From: Paracoccus aestuariivivens | GTDB taxonomy: Bacteria; Pseudomonadota; Alphaproteobacteria; Rhodobacterales; Rhodobacteraceae | Direction: 5' to 3' | Length of the DNA stretch: 64,000 bases | Assembly: GCF_009711225.1 (NCBI RefSeq) | Contig: NZ_WMIE01000002.1 | Span: 310,001 to 374,000 of the forward strand | Part shown: piece by piece, positions 31,962 to 46,079 of the stretch | How positions within the stretch are numbered: the stretch's first letter is position 1 | Layout: every line of letters begins with the position of its first letter | Program-made: the position numbers and the translations under genes | Notes under the pieces: model-generated | The model's database searches: none | Seen by the model: the letters and a program-made list of their open reading frames with translations, nothing else | Told to the model about the DNA's origin: nothing

Positions 31962-32764
31962 AGGGCGGGGGTCTGCGCGCCTACGCGATCTGCTACCTGC
32001 TGTTCCTGTATGCGCCGATCGTGTTGCTGCCGATATTCGCGTTCAACTCGGGCACGATCATCGCGTTTCCGCTGAAGGGTTTCACCACCCAGTGGTTCCT
32101 GCAGATGTTCGAGAATGCCTCGATGCGACGGGCCTTGGGAAACTCGCTGACCATCGCGGTCTGTTCGTCGATCTTTGCCACCTGCCTTGGTGTTTTCGCG
32201 GCGCGTGCCTCGACGCGGTTCGAGTTTCCGGCCAAAGGTCCGATCATGGGCCTGATCATGCTGCCGCTGGTGCTGCCTGAAATCATCGTGTCGATCTCGC
32301 TGCTGGTCGTGCTGCTGTCGCTTGGAGTGCAGTTGAACATCCTGACCGTAATATTGGGCCACACCCTGATCTGCATGCCCTATGCCACGGTGATCCTGAC
32401 AACGGCGTTCAATTCGCTCGACCGTTCGCTGGAGGAAGCCGCTTATGACCTTGGCGAAACGAAATGGAGCGCGTTCCGGCTGGTCATCCTACCGCTGGTC
32501 ATGCCGGGTATCATCTCGTCCTTGCTGATGAGTTTCACGATCAGCCTCGATGAATTCATCATCGCCTTTTTCCTTGCCGGGAATGAGCCGACGCTGCCGA
32601 CCTATATCTACAGCCAGCTGCGCTTCCCGAAACAGATCCCGATGATCATGGCGCTGGGAACGGTGCTGGTGCTCATGTCGATCATCCTTTTGACCATTGC
32701 CGAATATTTCCGCCGTCGCGGCATCGCCAAGACCGGCGCCAAGGATACCGGAGGCTTCCTGTGA
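31958..32764 (+). CDS. ABC transporter permease, PotC-like
   Basis: A 268-residue permease with six hydrophobic segments, the second half of a PotB/PotC-type channel. EAA loop: SLEEAAYDLGETKWSAFRLVILPLVMPG. Overlaps both neighbours by 4 bp, so translation is coupled along the operon. IDEFIIAFF-like SLDEFIIAFFLAGNE is characteristic of PotC/PotI. Confidence 0.9.
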   Translation: MKGGGLRAYAICYLLFLYAPIVLLPIFAFNSGTIIAFPLKGFTTQWFLQMFENASMRRALGNSLTIAVCSSIFATCLGVFAARASTRFEFPAKGPIMGLIMLPLVLPEIIVSISLLVVLLSLGVQLNILTVILGHTLICMPYATVILTTAFNSLDRSLEEAAYDLGETKWSAFRLVILPLVMPGIISSLLMSFTISLDEFIIAFFLAGNEPTLPTYIYSQLRFPKQIPMIMALGTVLVLMSIILLTIAEYFRRRGIAKTGAKDTGGFL

Positions 32765-33915
32765 CCACTTCCAGCAGTACCGCCGCGCATCGTGCCCGCA
32801 CCGCCGCCGCGCGACCGATGATCGAATGCAGGGCGATCCAGAAGCATTACGGCGACTACCATGCTTTGCGCGGGATCGACCTGACGATCCGTGCGGGAGA
32901 GTTCTTCTCGCTGCTCGGGCCTTCCGGATGCGGCAAGACGACGCTTCTGCGCACCATCGCGGGGTTCGAGGATATCCAGTCCGGCGTGATCCTGATCGAC
33001 GGACAGGATATGGAGGGCGTACCCGCCAACAGCCGCCCCACCAATATGGTGTTCCAGTCCTATGCGATTTTTCCTCATCTGACTGTCGCCGAGAATGTCG
33101 GCTTCGGTCTGCGCCGCGATCCGCGCAGCAAGGCCGAGAAGGCCGCTGCGGTCGAGGAGGCGCTGGAGATGGTCGGCCTCAAGGGCTATGGCAAGCGCGC
33201 CTCGCATGCACTGTCGGGTGGTCAGCGGCAGCGCGTCGCCTTGGCGCGGGCGCTGATCCTGAAACCCAAAGTTCTGCTTCTGGACGAGCCGCTATCCGCG
33301 CTTGATCGCAAGATGCGCGAACAGATGCAGGTCGAACTGATCAAGCTGCAGCGGCAGGTCGGGATCACCTTCGTTCTCGTGACCCATGATCAGGAAGAGG
33401 CTTTGGTCATGTCCGACCGAATCGCCGTCATGTTCGATGGCCAGATTGCCCAACTTGACGGCCCCGAGGCGCTATATGCCCGTCCGACAAGCCGTAGGGT
33501 TGCCAATTTTATCGGCGTGATGAACTTTCTGCCTGCCCATGTACTGGGCGATACGCCGAACGGGGTCGAGGTCGAGGTGCCGGGCTTTGGCCGCGTCGAG
33601 ATCCCCTCGGCCAATGTCAGCCATTCCGATCCGGGTGATGCCGGACCGCAGGTCGGCTTCCGGCCGGAAGCGGTCTCGATGGTCGGGGCAGGGCAGGTTG
33701 CGCAGGGCCGGATCACCGAAGGCGTGATCGACGAGGTCGTATATTACGGTGATATGACCTATTACGATGTCCGTCTTGATGGCTCGGCCAGCTTCGATGG
33801 CAAGGCCCGTCCGGTGCGGATCGCGATGCGTAACGTCTTTGGTCGGGAAGTGCAGGATGTCGGAACTCGCGCAAAGGTGAGTTGGTCGCCGGGGTCACTG
33901 GTACTTTTCCGCTGA
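32761..33915 (+). CDS. ABC transporter ATP-binding protein, PotA-like
   Basis: A 384-residue ATPase that powers the two preceding permeases. Walker A GPSGCGKTT, signature LSGGQRQRVALARAL, Walker B VLLLDEPLSALD and a C-terminal TOBE domain (residues about 300-380) are all present, so it is functional by motif. An unusual, Ala/Thr/Ser-rich N-terminal tail of about 20 residues precedes the fold. The stop is followed by a 96-bp gap with no clear terminator. Confidence 0.93.
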   Translation: MTTSSSTAAHRARTAAARPMIECRAIQKHYGDYHALRGIDLTIRAGEFFSLLGPSGCGKTTLLRTIAGFEDIQSGVILIDGQDMEGVPANSRPTNMVFQSYAIFPHLTVAENVGFGLRRDPRSKAEKAAAVEEALEMVGLKGYGKRASHALSGGQRQRVALARALILKPKVLLLDEPLSALDRKMREQMQVELIKLQRQVGITFVLVTHDQEEALVMSDRIAVMFDGQIAQLDGPEALYARPTSRRVANFIGVMNFLPAHVLGDTPNGVEVEVPGFGRVEIPSANVSHSDPGDAGPQVGFRPEAVSMVGAGQVAQGRITEGVIDEVVYYGDMTYYDVRLDGSASFDGKARPVRIAMRNVFGREVQDVGTRAKVSWSPGSLVLFR

Positions 33916-34011
33916 TCGCACTCAATCTAAGCGGGAAATTGCCATCTGTGATTTGCGGTGTCAGAAAGGCCGTGCGAGGTTCCTCGTATAAGCAACTGAC
34001 GGAGATCTGGA

Positions 34012-34461
34012 ATGATCGCACGATCCGCCATTCTTCCTGCACTGGCATTTACCGCCATCACCGCAACGACGGTTTTGGCACAGGCGACCGTGCCTGCATC
34101 CCCCGATCCGGCCGAGGCCACTGCGCAGACGCCGCAGGCGACCTCGCCCACGCCGCCTGATACCAGCGCCGCCTATGAAAGCGCGCGCAATCAGTTGGGT
34201 GTACTGACTTATTGTCAGGATAAAGGCTTTATCGACGCAAAAGCGGTCGAGACCCAGACCAAGCTTTTGGCGATGATTCCCGCTGGCGACACGGCCAAGG
34301 GGGATGCCGCCGAAACCAAGGGTAAAAGCGGGACGGTATCTGCCATGGGCGTCGAACGCAGCCTCTCCGAGGCGGCGACCGAGCAGAAGACAACGGAAGA
34401 TGCACTGTGCAAACAGATGGACACTTTGCTGCAGCAACTCGCAGCGCAGATTCCAAGCTGA
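34012..34461 (+). CDS. Secreted helical protein of unknown function
   Basis: A 149-residue protein with a signal peptide (cleavage near VLAQA) then a Pro/Thr/Ala-rich stretch and a helical domain beginning YESARNQLGVLTYCQDKGFIDA. Two Cys (in TYCQDKG and DALCKQM) could form a disulfide in the periplasm. Similar Rhodobacterales proteins carry, as I recall, an automatic name linking them to ESAT-6 pore formers; nothing in the sequence here supports that function. CGGAG lies about 9 bp before the ATG. Confidence 0.7.
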   Translation: MIARSAILPALAFTAITATTVLAQATVPASPDPAEATAQTPQATSPTPPDTSAAYESARNQLGVLTYCQDKGFIDAKAVETQTKLLAMIPAGDTAKGDAAETKGKSGTVSAMGVERSLSEAATEQKTTEDALCKQMDTLLQQLAAQIPS

Positions 34462-34478
34462 ACCGGAGACAAGACGCG

Positions 34479-34507
34479 GCCCGCCCGTCCAACCGGATCG
34501 GGCGGGC
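34479..34507. terminator. Hairpin between convergent genes
   Basis: GCCCGCCCG and CGGGCGGGC form a perfect 9-bp stem with an 11-base loop in the 51-bp gap between the secreted-protein gene and the convergent MmcQ-like gene. No T-run on either strand; position suggests a bidirectional terminator. Confidence 0.5.
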
Positions 34508-34512
34508 GCATT

Positions 34513-34854
34513 CTAGACCGGCGGCAGGCCGGCCTGAACTTTTTTCGGCAGATGCTCCCGCACGATTCTGTAGCTATGCCTGATCCGGTGCGCCAATTCA
34601 TCCGGCGCGGAATCCAGCGGCAAGGCAACCCAACTGCGATGCAGATAGGGCGCGCGCTCGGCGACATTGGTCTCGATCAGGAAGGTGGCCAGTTCGGGAC
34701 TGTCGGTCTTGACCGAAACATGCGTTCCTACGGTTCCGGTCACCGCGAAAGTCTTGCCTCCGACTTTCCAGCAGTCATGCCCTCCGCCCCAGGGGTCGGA
34801 CCATTCGGCCCCCGGCTGTGCGGAACATATTTCATTGACCAGTTCTCGGCTCAT
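34513..34854 (-). CDS. MmcQ/YjbR family protein
   Basis: A 113-residue protein with the MmcQ/YjbR pattern: PGAEWSDPWGGGHDCWKVGGKTFA, a KTDSP segment and LHRSWVALPLD, then a basic C terminus. The fold binds DNA or nucleotides in some members, but function here is unknown. ATG 34854 fits the family start. The same frame stays open far upstream through the antisense of cysS, which is a codon-bias artefact and not part of this gene. Confidence 0.85.
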   Translation of the reverse strand: MSRELVNEICSAQPGAEWSDPWGGGHDCWKVGGKTFAVTGTVGTHVSVKTDSPELATFLIETNVAERAPYLHRSWVALPLDSAPDELAHRIRHSYRIVREHLPKKVQAGLPPV

Positions 34855-34964
34855 GGCACGAGTTTTGCAGCCTCTCTTGGCAGAGGCAAGACGATGGTTT
34901 ATGGCAACGGCATGAAGCTGCACGCCGCCACCATCCGTTGCATTATTACCGGCTGAAATTTCAG

Positions 34965-34996
34965 GCGGGCGTTCCTTCGTGACCAATGACGCCCGC
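34965..34996. repeat. Inverted repeat upstream of cysS
   Basis: GCGGGCGT and ACGCCCGC, 16 bp apart, ending 38 bp before the cysS ATG. It lies in the 180-bp divergent region and could form a leader hairpin or an operator. No T-box-like features are visible. Confidence 0.35.
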
Positions 34997-35034
34997 GCCG
35001 GGATAGGTTCGGGATACCCAATTCGAGGGAAGTC

Positions 35035-36459
35035 ATGGTCGATATCAGACTGACGAATACCAAGACCCGCGGGAAAGAGGTCTTCGCCCCGATTGATCCG
35101 CAGAATGTGCGGCTCTATCTGTGCGGGCCGACCGTCTATGACCGCGCCCATCTGGGCAATGCCCGCCCCGTCGTGGTGATCGACGTGCTGGTGCGGCTCT
35201 TGCGCCATGTCTTTGGCGCGGAGCATGTGAACTACGTGCGCAACTTCACCGACGTGGACGACAAGATCAACGCGACCGCCGTCGCCCGAAAGGAACGCGG
35301 CGCCGAGGGCACGCTTGAAGACCTGATCCGCGAGCGCACGGAAGAAACCATCAGCTGGTATCATGCCGATATGGACGCGCTTGGCGCGACCCGCCCGGAT
35401 CATGAGCCGCGCGCGACCGATTTCATCCCCCAGATGATCGAGATGATCGAGGGCCTGATCGTCAGCGGCCACGCCTATGCGGCCGAGGGGCATGTCCTGT
35501 TCGATGTGCGCTCCTATCCCGAATATGGCCGCCTGTCTGGCCGTTCGGTCGATGACATGATCGCGGGCGCGCGGGTCGAGGTCGCGCCCTTCAAGCGCGA
35601 TCCGATGGATTTCGTGCTTTGGAAGCCCTCGGATGACGGCCTGCCGGGTTGGGACAGCCCTTGGGGCAAGGGTCGTCCGGGCTGGCATATCGAATGCTCG
35701 GCCATGGCCTATGAGCTTCTGGGCGAAAGCTTCGACATTCATGCGGGCGGGATCGACCTGCAATTCCCGCACCATGAAAACGAGATCGCGCAAAGCTGCT
35801 GCGCCCATCCGCATGGCGATTTCGCCCGCACGTGGCTGCATAACGAGATGCTGCAGGTCGAGGGCAAGAAGATGTCCAAGTCCTTGGGAAATTTCTTCAC
35901 CGTCCGTGACCTGTTGGAAAAGCGCGTGCCGGGCGAGGTAATCCGCTTTGTCCTGCTCTCGACCCATTACCGCAAGCCGATGGACTGGACCGGCGAAAAG
36001 GCCCAAGCCGCCGAGGATACTTTGTGGGAATGGCGCGTCCTGACCAAGGACGTGCAGCCGGCCGCCGCCCCCGATCCCCGCGTGATCGAGGCGCTTGCCG
36101 ACGACCTGAACACTGCCGGTGCGATCTCGGTGCTTTACGGCCTTAAGGACGATCCGGCCTTGCTGTTGGCCTCGGCGCGTTTCCTCGGTCTGCTGGAAGC
36201 TGACATGGGCGGCTGGATGCAGCACGACCTGACGAGCATCGCGAATGTGAACTTCTCGGTCGAGGGCGCGCTTGAGGAACTCTCGATCCGCCTTACGGAT
36301 CTGCGCTCTGCCGCGATGCAGACCAAGGACTTCTCGGGCGTCGACGCGCTGAAAATCGCGCTGACCGATGCAGGGATCGAGGTCCGCATGTCCAAGACCG
36401 GCGTCGAACTGCTCGCCGGTCCGCGTCTTGACCCGGCTAAGCTGGGGGCGCTTCTGTGA
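35035..36459 (+). CDS. cysS: Cysteinyl-tRNA synthetase
   Basis: A 474-residue class I synthetase. Motifs: [18 protein letters not shown] (zinc Cys and HIGH variant), GWHIECSAM with a second zinc Cys, HHENEIAQS with zinc-binding His/Glu, and [18 protein letters not shown] precedes the ATG. It overlaps cimA by 4 bp, linking cysteinyl-tRNA formation and isoleucine precursor synthesis in one transcript. Confidence 0.96.
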   Translation: MVDIRLTNTKTRGKEVFAPIDPQNVRLYLCGPTVYDRAHLGNARPVVVIDVLVRLLRHVFGAEHVNYVRNFTDVDDKINATAVARKERGAEGTLEDLIRERTEETISWYHADMDALGATRPDHEPRATDFIPQMIEMIEGLIVSGHAYAAEGHVLFDVRSYPEYGRLSGRSVDDMIAGARVEVAPFKRDPMDFVLWKPSDDGLPGWDSPWGKGRPGWHIECSAMAYELLGESFDIHAGGIDLQFPHHENEIAQSCCAHPHGDFARTWLHNEMLQVEGKKMSKSLGNFFTVRDLLEKRVPGEVIRFVLLSTHYRKPMDWTGEKAQAAEDTLWEWRVLTKDVQPAAAPDPRVIEALADDLNTAGAISVLYGLKDDPALLLASARFLGLLEADMGGWMQHDLTSIANVNFSVEGALEELSIRLTDLRSAAMQTKDFSGVDALKIALTDAGIEVRMSKTGVELLAGPRLDPAKLGALL

Positions 36460-38075
36460 CCGAGCGGCTTTACCTTTACGACACCACGCTCCGCGACGGG
36501 CAGCAAACACAAGGCGTGCAATTTTCGGCCAGCGAAAAGGCCGAGATCGCGCAGATGCTCGACCAGCTTGGCGTCGATTATATCGAGGGCGGCTGGCCGG
36601 GTGCGAACCCGACCGACAGCGATTTTTTCGCCGATGCGCCCAATACCCGCGCCACCATGACTGCCTTTGGCATGACCAAGCGCGCGGGCCGCTCGGCCGA
36701 GAATGACGATGTGCTGGCGGCGGTGACGAATGCGGGAACCGGCGCGGTTTGTCTGGTCGGCAAGACCCACCCCTTCCATGTCCGCGAGGCGCTGGGGATC
36801 AGCCTTGACGAGAACGTCGAGAACATCCGCGCCTCGGTCGCGCATCTTGTGGCGCAGGGCCGCGAGGCGCTGTTCGATGCCGAACATTTCTTCGACGGCT
36901 ATGCCGATGATCCGGAATATGCCCTGACGTGCTTGTGCGCGGCGCTGGACGCGGGTGCGCGTTGGGTCGTGCTATGCGACACGAATGGCGGCACCTTGCC
37001 CGAGAAGGTCGCCGAGGTGACCCGTGCCGTGATCGCGGGCGGTATTCCCGGCGATTATCTGGGCATCCATTGTCACGACGATACCGGAAACGCCGTTGCC
37101 TGTACCTTGGCGGCCGTGAATGCCGGTGCGCGTCAAATCCAAGGGACGCTGAACGGTCTGGGCGAGCGCTGCGGTAATGCCAGCCTCACGACCCTGATCC
37201 CGACCCTGATGCTGAAAGAACCGTACTCCACAACGCTGCAAACCGGTATATCGAACGGGGCTCTGGCCGGTCTGACCCGTATGTCGCGCCGTCTGGACGA
37301 GATCCTGAACCGTGCCCCTGTCCGCGCGGCGCCCTATGTCGGCGCTTCGGCTTTCGCGCATAAGGCCGGACTGCATGCCAGCGCGATCCTGAAAAATCCC
37401 GCGACCTACGAACATGTCGAGCCTTCGGTCGTCGGCAATGAACGCATCATCCCCATGTCCAATCAGGCGGGGCAGTCAAACCTGCGCGCCCGCCTTGCCG
37501 ATGCGGGGATCGTTGTCGAGCGCGACGATCGCGCTTTGGCCCGTATTCTTGATCTGGTCAAAACGCGCGAGGATCAGGGCTATGCCTATGACGGGGCTCA
37601 GGCCAGTTTCGAGCTGCTCGCGCTGGCCGAACTTGGAAAATTGCAGGAACTGTTTTCGGTCGAGCGTTATCGCGTGACCGTCGAGCGTCGCAAGAACGCC
37701 GTGGGCAAGCGGATCACGGTTTCCGAGGCGGTCGTGGTGGTCCGGATCGGCGACGAGCGGATGTTGTCGGTCAGCGAAAGCATGGACGAAGAAGGGCAGG
37801 ATCGCGGTCCGGTCAACGCGCTGTCTCGGGCGCTGGCCAAGGATCTGGGGCCGTATCAGTCCCATATCGAGGACATGCAACTGGTCGATTTCCGCGTCCG
37901 CATTACCGCGGGCGGCACTGATGCCGTGACCCGCGTCATTATCGACAGCGCGGACGGGCAGGGAAACCGCTGGTCTACGGTCGGCGTCTCGCACAATATC
38001 GTCGATGCCAGCTTCGAGGCTTTGGTCGATGCGATCCGCTGGAAGCTGATCCGCGACGGGGTGCAAGCCGCATGA
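36456..38075 (+). CDS. cimA: (R)-citramalate synthase CimA
   Basis: A 539-residue enzyme of the LeuA/HMG-CoA-lyase superfamily that condenses pyruvate and acetyl-CoA to citramalate, a threonine-independent route to 2-oxobutyrate and isoleucine. N-terminal TIM barrel with [13 protein letters not shown] (metal and catalytic Arg/Asp) and [16 protein letters not shown]; the C-terminal LeuA-type allosteric domain starts near residue 400. The pattern [13 protein letters not shown] distinguishes CimA from 2-isopropylmalate synthase. Overlaps both neighbours by 4 bp. Confidence 0.94.
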   Translation: MTERLYLYDTTLRDGQQTQGVQFSASEKAEIAQMLDQLGVDYIEGGWPGANPTDSDFFADAPNTRATMTAFGMTKRAGRSAENDDVLAAVTNAGTGAVCLVGKTHPFHVREALGISLDENVENIRASVAHLVAQGREALFDAEHFFDGYADDPEYALTCLCAALDAGARWVVLCDTNGGTLPEKVAEVTRAVIAGGIPGDYLGIHCHDDTGNAVACTLAAVNAGARQIQGTLNGLGERCGNASLTTLIPTLMLKEPYSTTLQTGISNGALAGLTRMSRRLDEILNRAPVRAAPYVGASAFAHKAGLHASAILKNPATYEHVEPSVVGNERIIPMSNQAGQSNLRARLADAGIVVERDDRALARILDLVKTREDQGYAYDGAQASFELLALAELGKLQELFSVERYRVTVERRKNAVGKRITVSEAVVVVRIGDERMLSVSESMDEEGQDRGPVNALSRALAKDLGPYQSHIEDMQLVDFRVRITAGGTDAVTRVIIDSADGQGNRWSTVGVSHNIVDASFEALVDAIRWKLIRDGVQAA

Positions 38076-38833
38076 GCCTTGACGATTGCGCGAAGTTGCT
38101 ACGCGAACAGGATCCGGATCGTTTCGGCATCTGCCTATTGGCTCCGGTCGAGGCGCGGCCAAAACTGTTGACGCTTTATGCGCTGAACCTCGAATTGGCG
38201 CGCGCACCATTGGCATCGAACGAGCCGCTGATTGCAGAAATGCGCCTGCAATGGTGGATCGAACGGCTCGAGGATATCGGCGAAGGCAAAGAGCAGACCC
38301 ACGAATTGCTGACACCATTGGCCCAGGCATGGGGAACGCGCGCTGTCGCCTTTGCCGCGATTGCCGAGCCGCGCCGGCGGGACACCGCGCGCGAGCCGCA
38401 TGACGGTGCAGATGGCGTTCAGGCCTATATCCGCGCGACATCGGTGCCATTGGCCCAATTCGCCGCCGAGGCGCTCGATGCGCCGCTGGCGGCGATGCCT
38501 GCGATTGCCGCGCAAGCCGAAGGAGTGGGGCTAGCGAACTGGCTTCTGGCCCTGCCTGCGCTTCAGGGCTTGGGTCTTGGGTTGTGGGACAAATCGCCTG
38601 AAGTACTGGGCGATCTTGCGGGACGTGCGCGGATCGCGCTGACGAAGGCGCGCGACATCCGGAAAACCGTGCCGCGTCGTATCGCGCCGGTTCAGTTTGC
38701 CGGAGCAGGCGTCAAACCCGCGCTCGAGGCCGCCCCGAAGGGGATCGAGGCACTGGCAGCGACCGTCCCGTCAGAGTTCCGTAAACGCTACGCCTTGGGA
38801 ATGTTCACGCTGACCCATCGCTGGTGGATATGA
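38072..38833 (+). CDS. Squalene/phytoene synthase-like protein (NDUFAF6-type), active-site Asp motifs absent
   Basis: A 253-residue protein with the isoprenoid-synthase fold pattern: LLTLYALNLELARAP and EMRLQWWIERLEDI align with the two helices that carry the DxxxD clusters in true synthases. Here those Asp-rich motifs are missing, so prenyl-transfer activity is unlikely. This matches the group of mitochondrial NDUFAF6 (complex I assembly), and its bacterial relatives, whose role is not established. It overlaps cimA by 4 bp and ends at a strong terminator shared with eno. Confidence 0.8.
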   Translation: MSLDDCAKLLREQDPDRFGICLLAPVEARPKLLTLYALNLELARAPLASNEPLIAEMRLQWWIERLEDIGEGKEQTHELLTPLAQAWGTRAVAFAAIAEPRRRDTAREPHDGADGVQAYIRATSVPLAQFAAEALDAPLAAMPAIAAQAEGVGLANWLLALPALQGLGLGLWDKSPEVLGDLAGRARIALTKARDIRKTVPRRIAPVQFAGAGVKPALEAAPKGIEALAATVPSEFRKRYALGMFTLTHRWWI

Positions 38834-38859
38834 AAAGGGCGGCCAATTGGCCGCCCTTT
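38834..38859. terminator. Bidirectional Rho-independent terminator
   Basis: A perfect 26-bp palindrome: AAAGGGCGGCC, AATT, GGCCGCCCTTT. It starts immediately after the stop of the squalene-synthase-like gene and serves eno on the other strand. Confidence 0.85.
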
Positions 38860-38881
38860 CCGCTTTCCACGCGCTGGCAGA

Positions 38882-40982
<2,101 letters not shown>

Positions 40983-40997
40983 CGCGACTAACTTAGC

Positions 40998-42416
40998 TCA
41001 GGTGCCGCAGAAGGTGCGCTGCACCACTTCGTCGGGCTCGGGCGGCAAGGCCAGCGCATCCCATTGCGCGCGGTCGGTAAAGGGCTGGCGCAGGGCAGCG
41101 TCGAGAAGGTGGAACAGGCTGTAATCGCCTTCGTCCCGGGCCAATGCGATGGCCTGCTCGATCCGGTGGTTGCGCGGGATGCGGCGCGGATTGGCTCGGG
41201 CCATGAATTCGGCGGCATCCGGCAGTCCGGCGATACGGGCCTGCCATTCTGCGGCCCATTGGTCGAAGGCGTCGCGGTCAATGAATTCGTCCCGTGCTTT
41301 GCCATCCGACAATCCGGCAAATGCGCGGGTGAAATCAACCTGCTCCTGCGCCATCAGCGATAGCAATTTCTCGATCAACGCGCGATCTTCGGGGCGTGGC
41401 TGCGAGATGCCCAGCTTTGCGGCAAAACGCTTCAGCCATTCGCGCTGGTAAAGTGCGGGGAAGCTATGGACGATGCGGGTGGCCTCGGCCACGGCCTCGT
41501 CGCTGTCGCCCATCAAAGGGACGAGGCAACTGGCCAACTGCGCAAGGTTCCAGACCGCGATATTCGGCTGCTCGTTCCAAGCATAACGCCCGTAAGCGTC
41601 GATCGAGGAAAACACCTTGTCGGGCTGGTAGCCATCCATGAAGGCGCAGGGGCCGTAATCGATCGTCTCGCCGGAGACCGACATATTGTCGGTGTTCATC
41701 ACGCCATGGATGAAGCCGAGGCCCATCCAGCACGAGATCGTATAGGCCTGCGCCTCGACCACGCGTTGCAGCAGGTCGGCGGCACCCGAGGCGTCGGGAT
41801 AATGGCGGGCGATGACATGTTCGGTCAGCAGCCGCAGACGCTCGCGGTCGCCACGGGCGGCGTAGAATTCAAAGGTGCCGACGCGGATATGGCTCGCGGC
41901 GATGCGGGTCAGGACCGCGCCGGGCAGAAGCGTCTCGCGGATGACCTGCTCGCCCGTGGTGACGGCGGCAAGGGCGCGGGTGGTCGGCACGCCGAATGCG
42001 GCCATGAATTCGCTGACCAGATATTCGCGCAGGACCGGACCCAGCCAAGCCCGCCCGTCGCCACGGCGCGAGAAGGGGGTCGGGCCGGCGCCCTTCAACT
42101 GGATGTCGAAACGCGCGCCGTCGGGCGCGATGACCTCGCCCAAAAGCACCGCGCGACCATCGCCCAGTTGCGGAGAGAAGCCGCCGAACTGGTGACCGGC
42201 ATAAGCCTGCGCGATGGGCTCCGAGCCTTCGGCGACCGCGTTTCCGGCCAGCACCTGCAAGCCTTCGGGCGATTGCAACCATTCCGCGTCAAGCCCAAGG
42301 CGTTCGGCCAAGGGCAGATTCAGCGCGACCAGCTTCGGGTCGCGCACCGGCGTCGGCGCAGTGCGGGTGAAGAAGCCTTCGGGCAGGCGGGCGTAGCTGT
42401 TGTTGAAGTGGATCAT
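40998..42416 (-). CDS. selO: Protein adenylyltransferase SelO (YdiU)
   Basis: A 472-residue pseudokinase-fold enzyme that AMPylates Ser, Thr or Tyr of target proteins. Landmarks: [18 protein letters not shown] (nucleotide-binding), SNNMDTDN-type [22 protein letters not shown] (metal and catalytic Asp), and the C-terminal FCGT, where eukaryotic SelO has selenocysteine. That Cys could form a redox switch with another Cys. GGAGG lies 8 bp before ATG 42416. First gene of a two-gene unit with the EEP gene. Confidence 0.95.
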   Translation of the reverse strand: MIHFNNSYARLPEGFFTRTAPTPVRDPKLVALNLPLAERLGLDAEWLQSPEGLQVLAGNAVAEGSEPIAQAYAGHQFGGFSPQLGDGRAVLLGEVIAPDGARFDIQLKGAGPTPFSRRGDGRAWLGPVLREYLVSEFMAAFGVPTTRALAAVTTGEQVIRETLLPGAVLTRIAASHIRVGTFEFYAARGDRERLRLLTEHVIARHYPDASGAADLLQRVVEAQAYTISCWMGLGFIHGVMNTDNMSVSGETIDYGPCAFMDGYQPDKVFSSIDAYGRYAWNEQPNIAVWNLAQLASCLVPLMGDSDEAVAEATRIVHSFPALYQREWLKRFAAKLGISQPRPEDRALIEKLLSLMAQEQVDFTRAFAGLSDGKARDEFIDRDAFDQWAAEWQARIAGLPDAAEFMARANPRRIPRNHRIEQAIALARDEGDYSLFHLLDAALRQPFTDRAQWDALALPPEPDEVVQRTFCGT

Positions 42417-42472
42417 CGTGACCCTCCTTTCGACCTTATCTAGCCTTCATTGCGCAAATGTTAAGGGCAGGC

Positions 42473-42811
42473 TCAGTGCTGGATGCTTTTCGAGAAGACA
42501 TTCACGACCACGACGCCCGCGACAATCAGGGCAAGCCCCAGCACGGCGGGCAGGTCCAGCTTTTGGCCAAAGGCCACAAACCCGATCATCGAGACAAGGA
42601 CGATGCCAAGCCCGCTCCAGACCGCATAGGCGATGCCAAGGGGCATGATCTTGAGCGTCTGTGACAGGAAATAGAATGAACCCGCATAGCAGATCGCCAT
42701 CATCAGCGTCGGCAGCCATTGCGTGAATTGCTGGCTGCGCTGCAAAAAGCTGGTGCCAATCACTTCAAGGACGATTGCGGTAACAAGCGTGGTATAGGTC
42801 GCGAAGGGCAT
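42473..42811 (-). CDS. Small multidrug resistance (SMR) family transporter
   Basis: A 112-residue protein with four membrane segments and the SMR pattern: the essential Glu at position 16 in VLEVIGTSF, then YAVWSGLGIVLVS in the third segment. It probably functions as an antiparallel dimer exporting cationic or guanidinium compounds in exchange for protons. QacE/EmrE-type and SugE/Gdx-type members cannot be told apart with certainty. ATG 42811 places Glu16 as in EmrE (Glu14). Confidence 0.9.
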   Translation of the reverse strand: MPFATYTTLVTAIVLEVIGTSFLQRSQQFTQWLPTLMMAICYAGSFYFLSQTLKIMPLGIAYAVWSGLGIVLVSMIGFVAFGQKLDLPAVLGLALIVAGVVVVNVFSKSIQH

Positions 42812-42884
42812 GGGTGACTCGGGGCTTTGGGAAAGGCTCGGGGGATTTATCATCAGCCCCGCCGAAAAGTCACGCCGCCCTTGA

Positions 42885-45076
<2,192 letters not shown>

Positions 45077-45093
45077 GGCATAGATAGCGACTT

Positions 45094-45119
45094 TTGCAGG
45101 CGCGGAGCCGCGCCTGCAA
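45094..45119. terminator. Perfect hairpin between convergent proB and acyltransferase genes
   Basis: TTGCAGGCGCGG, AG, CCGCGCCTGCAA: a 12-bp perfect inverted repeat (effective loop of four). No T-run on either strand. It fills the 44-bp gap between two convergent genes, so a transcription-end or RNA-stability role is likely. Confidence 0.55.
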
Positions 45120-45120
45120 C

Positions 45121-46008
45121 TCACTTGATCGGGCGTGGATCCGACAGGTGCTGGCGGCCCTGCGAAAGCCTGCGGATCTGCGACAGGCGGGCCGCGTTCG
45201 CGGTCGGCTCGGGCAGCGAAAGCACGGCGTCGCGCAGGATCGCGATCCCGTCCTCGCTGCGGGCGGGCAGGCTGGACGGCTGGATCGGCGTGCCGATGGT
45301 GACACGGTAGGGCTGCGAGGTCTTGTTCAGAACTTCATTGAACAGCGTGACGTCTCTGACGGTCGGGTGGATCGCGTCGAGCAGATAGAACAGCGTCGAG
45401 TTCCGCGCCCTGACATGGATGGGAATGACCGGCACGTCGAATTTTTTCGCGATCATGGCGGCGCTGGCCATCCACGGGCGTTCGTGCAGCGTCAGGCCCC
45501 GACGTTTCGCAAGGCGACCCGAGGGGAAGATCAATCCGATCCGTCCACGGCCAAGCGCCTGGCGCGTGTAGTCCATCGTCGCGCGGGTTTTGGCGTGGCT
45601 GCGCTTTTCGGTGCGCCATTCGACCGGCGCGATCAGGCTGCCACATTGGGGCAGGACGCGCATGATGTCGTGATTGGCGTAGATGAACAGATCGTCGCGC
45701 ACCGCCGAGATAACCGCGTTCAGCACGATCCCGTCGGCGATTCCGGTCGGATGGTTCGAAACGATCAGCGCGGGTCCGGTCGCGGGAATGTTTTCCAGAC
45801 CATCGACGGTCAGATCCCGCACGATCAGTTGCGCCAGACGACGCATGATCTCGTCGGTGGGCAGATCCCGGTATTCGGCGCCAAGTTCGATGGTCTGGGG
45901 ATAGCGCAGCAGCCACATCAATGCCTGCCGCGCCAGATTGTGATGCCACTTGCCGGAAAAAAGCCAAGACGCCCGCTCGTTTATCAGCGGATCAAGTCGT
46001 TGTCTCAT
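45121..46008 (-). CDS. PlsC-like acyltransferase
   Basis: A 295-residue protein of the glycerolipid acyltransferase fold. The block IVSNHPTGIADGIVL corresponds to the NHx4D motif but has an extra residue (H-x5-D), and GLIFPSGRLAKR corresponds to the block with FPEG. No membrane helix is obvious. ATG 46008 is preceded by GAGGA; ATG codons 6 and 18 residues upstream have no ribosome site. It may acylate a lysophospholipid or ornithine-lipid precursor; the substrate is uncertain. Confidence 0.78.
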   Translation of the reverse strand: MRQRLDPLINERASWLFSGKWHHNLARQALMWLLRYPQTIELGAEYRDLPTDEIMRRLAQLIVRDLTVDGLENIPATGPALIVSNHPTGIADGIVLNAVISAVRDDLFIYANHDIMRVLPQCGSLIAPVEWRTEKRSHAKTRATMDYTRQALGRGRIGLIFPSGRLAKRRGLTLHERPWMASAAMIAKKFDVPVIPIHVRARNSTLFYLLDAIHPTVRDVTLFNEVLNKTSQPYRVTIGTPIQPSSLPARSEDGIAILRDAVLSLPEPTANAARLSQIRRLSQGRQHLSDPRPIK

Positions 46009-46079
46009 GTCCTCGCGGGCATCCATACCGGCAGTATTGCCGTGCCCGCGAGGCGGCTGCAAGGGTGCTTCTTGCCACC

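Noticed and set aside
34513..36510. A 665-codon open frame on the minus strand running through cysS
   Set aside because: It is the non-coding shadow of cysS caused by high G+C codon bias. Only the last 113 codons, outside cysS, match a family (MmcQ/YjbR).
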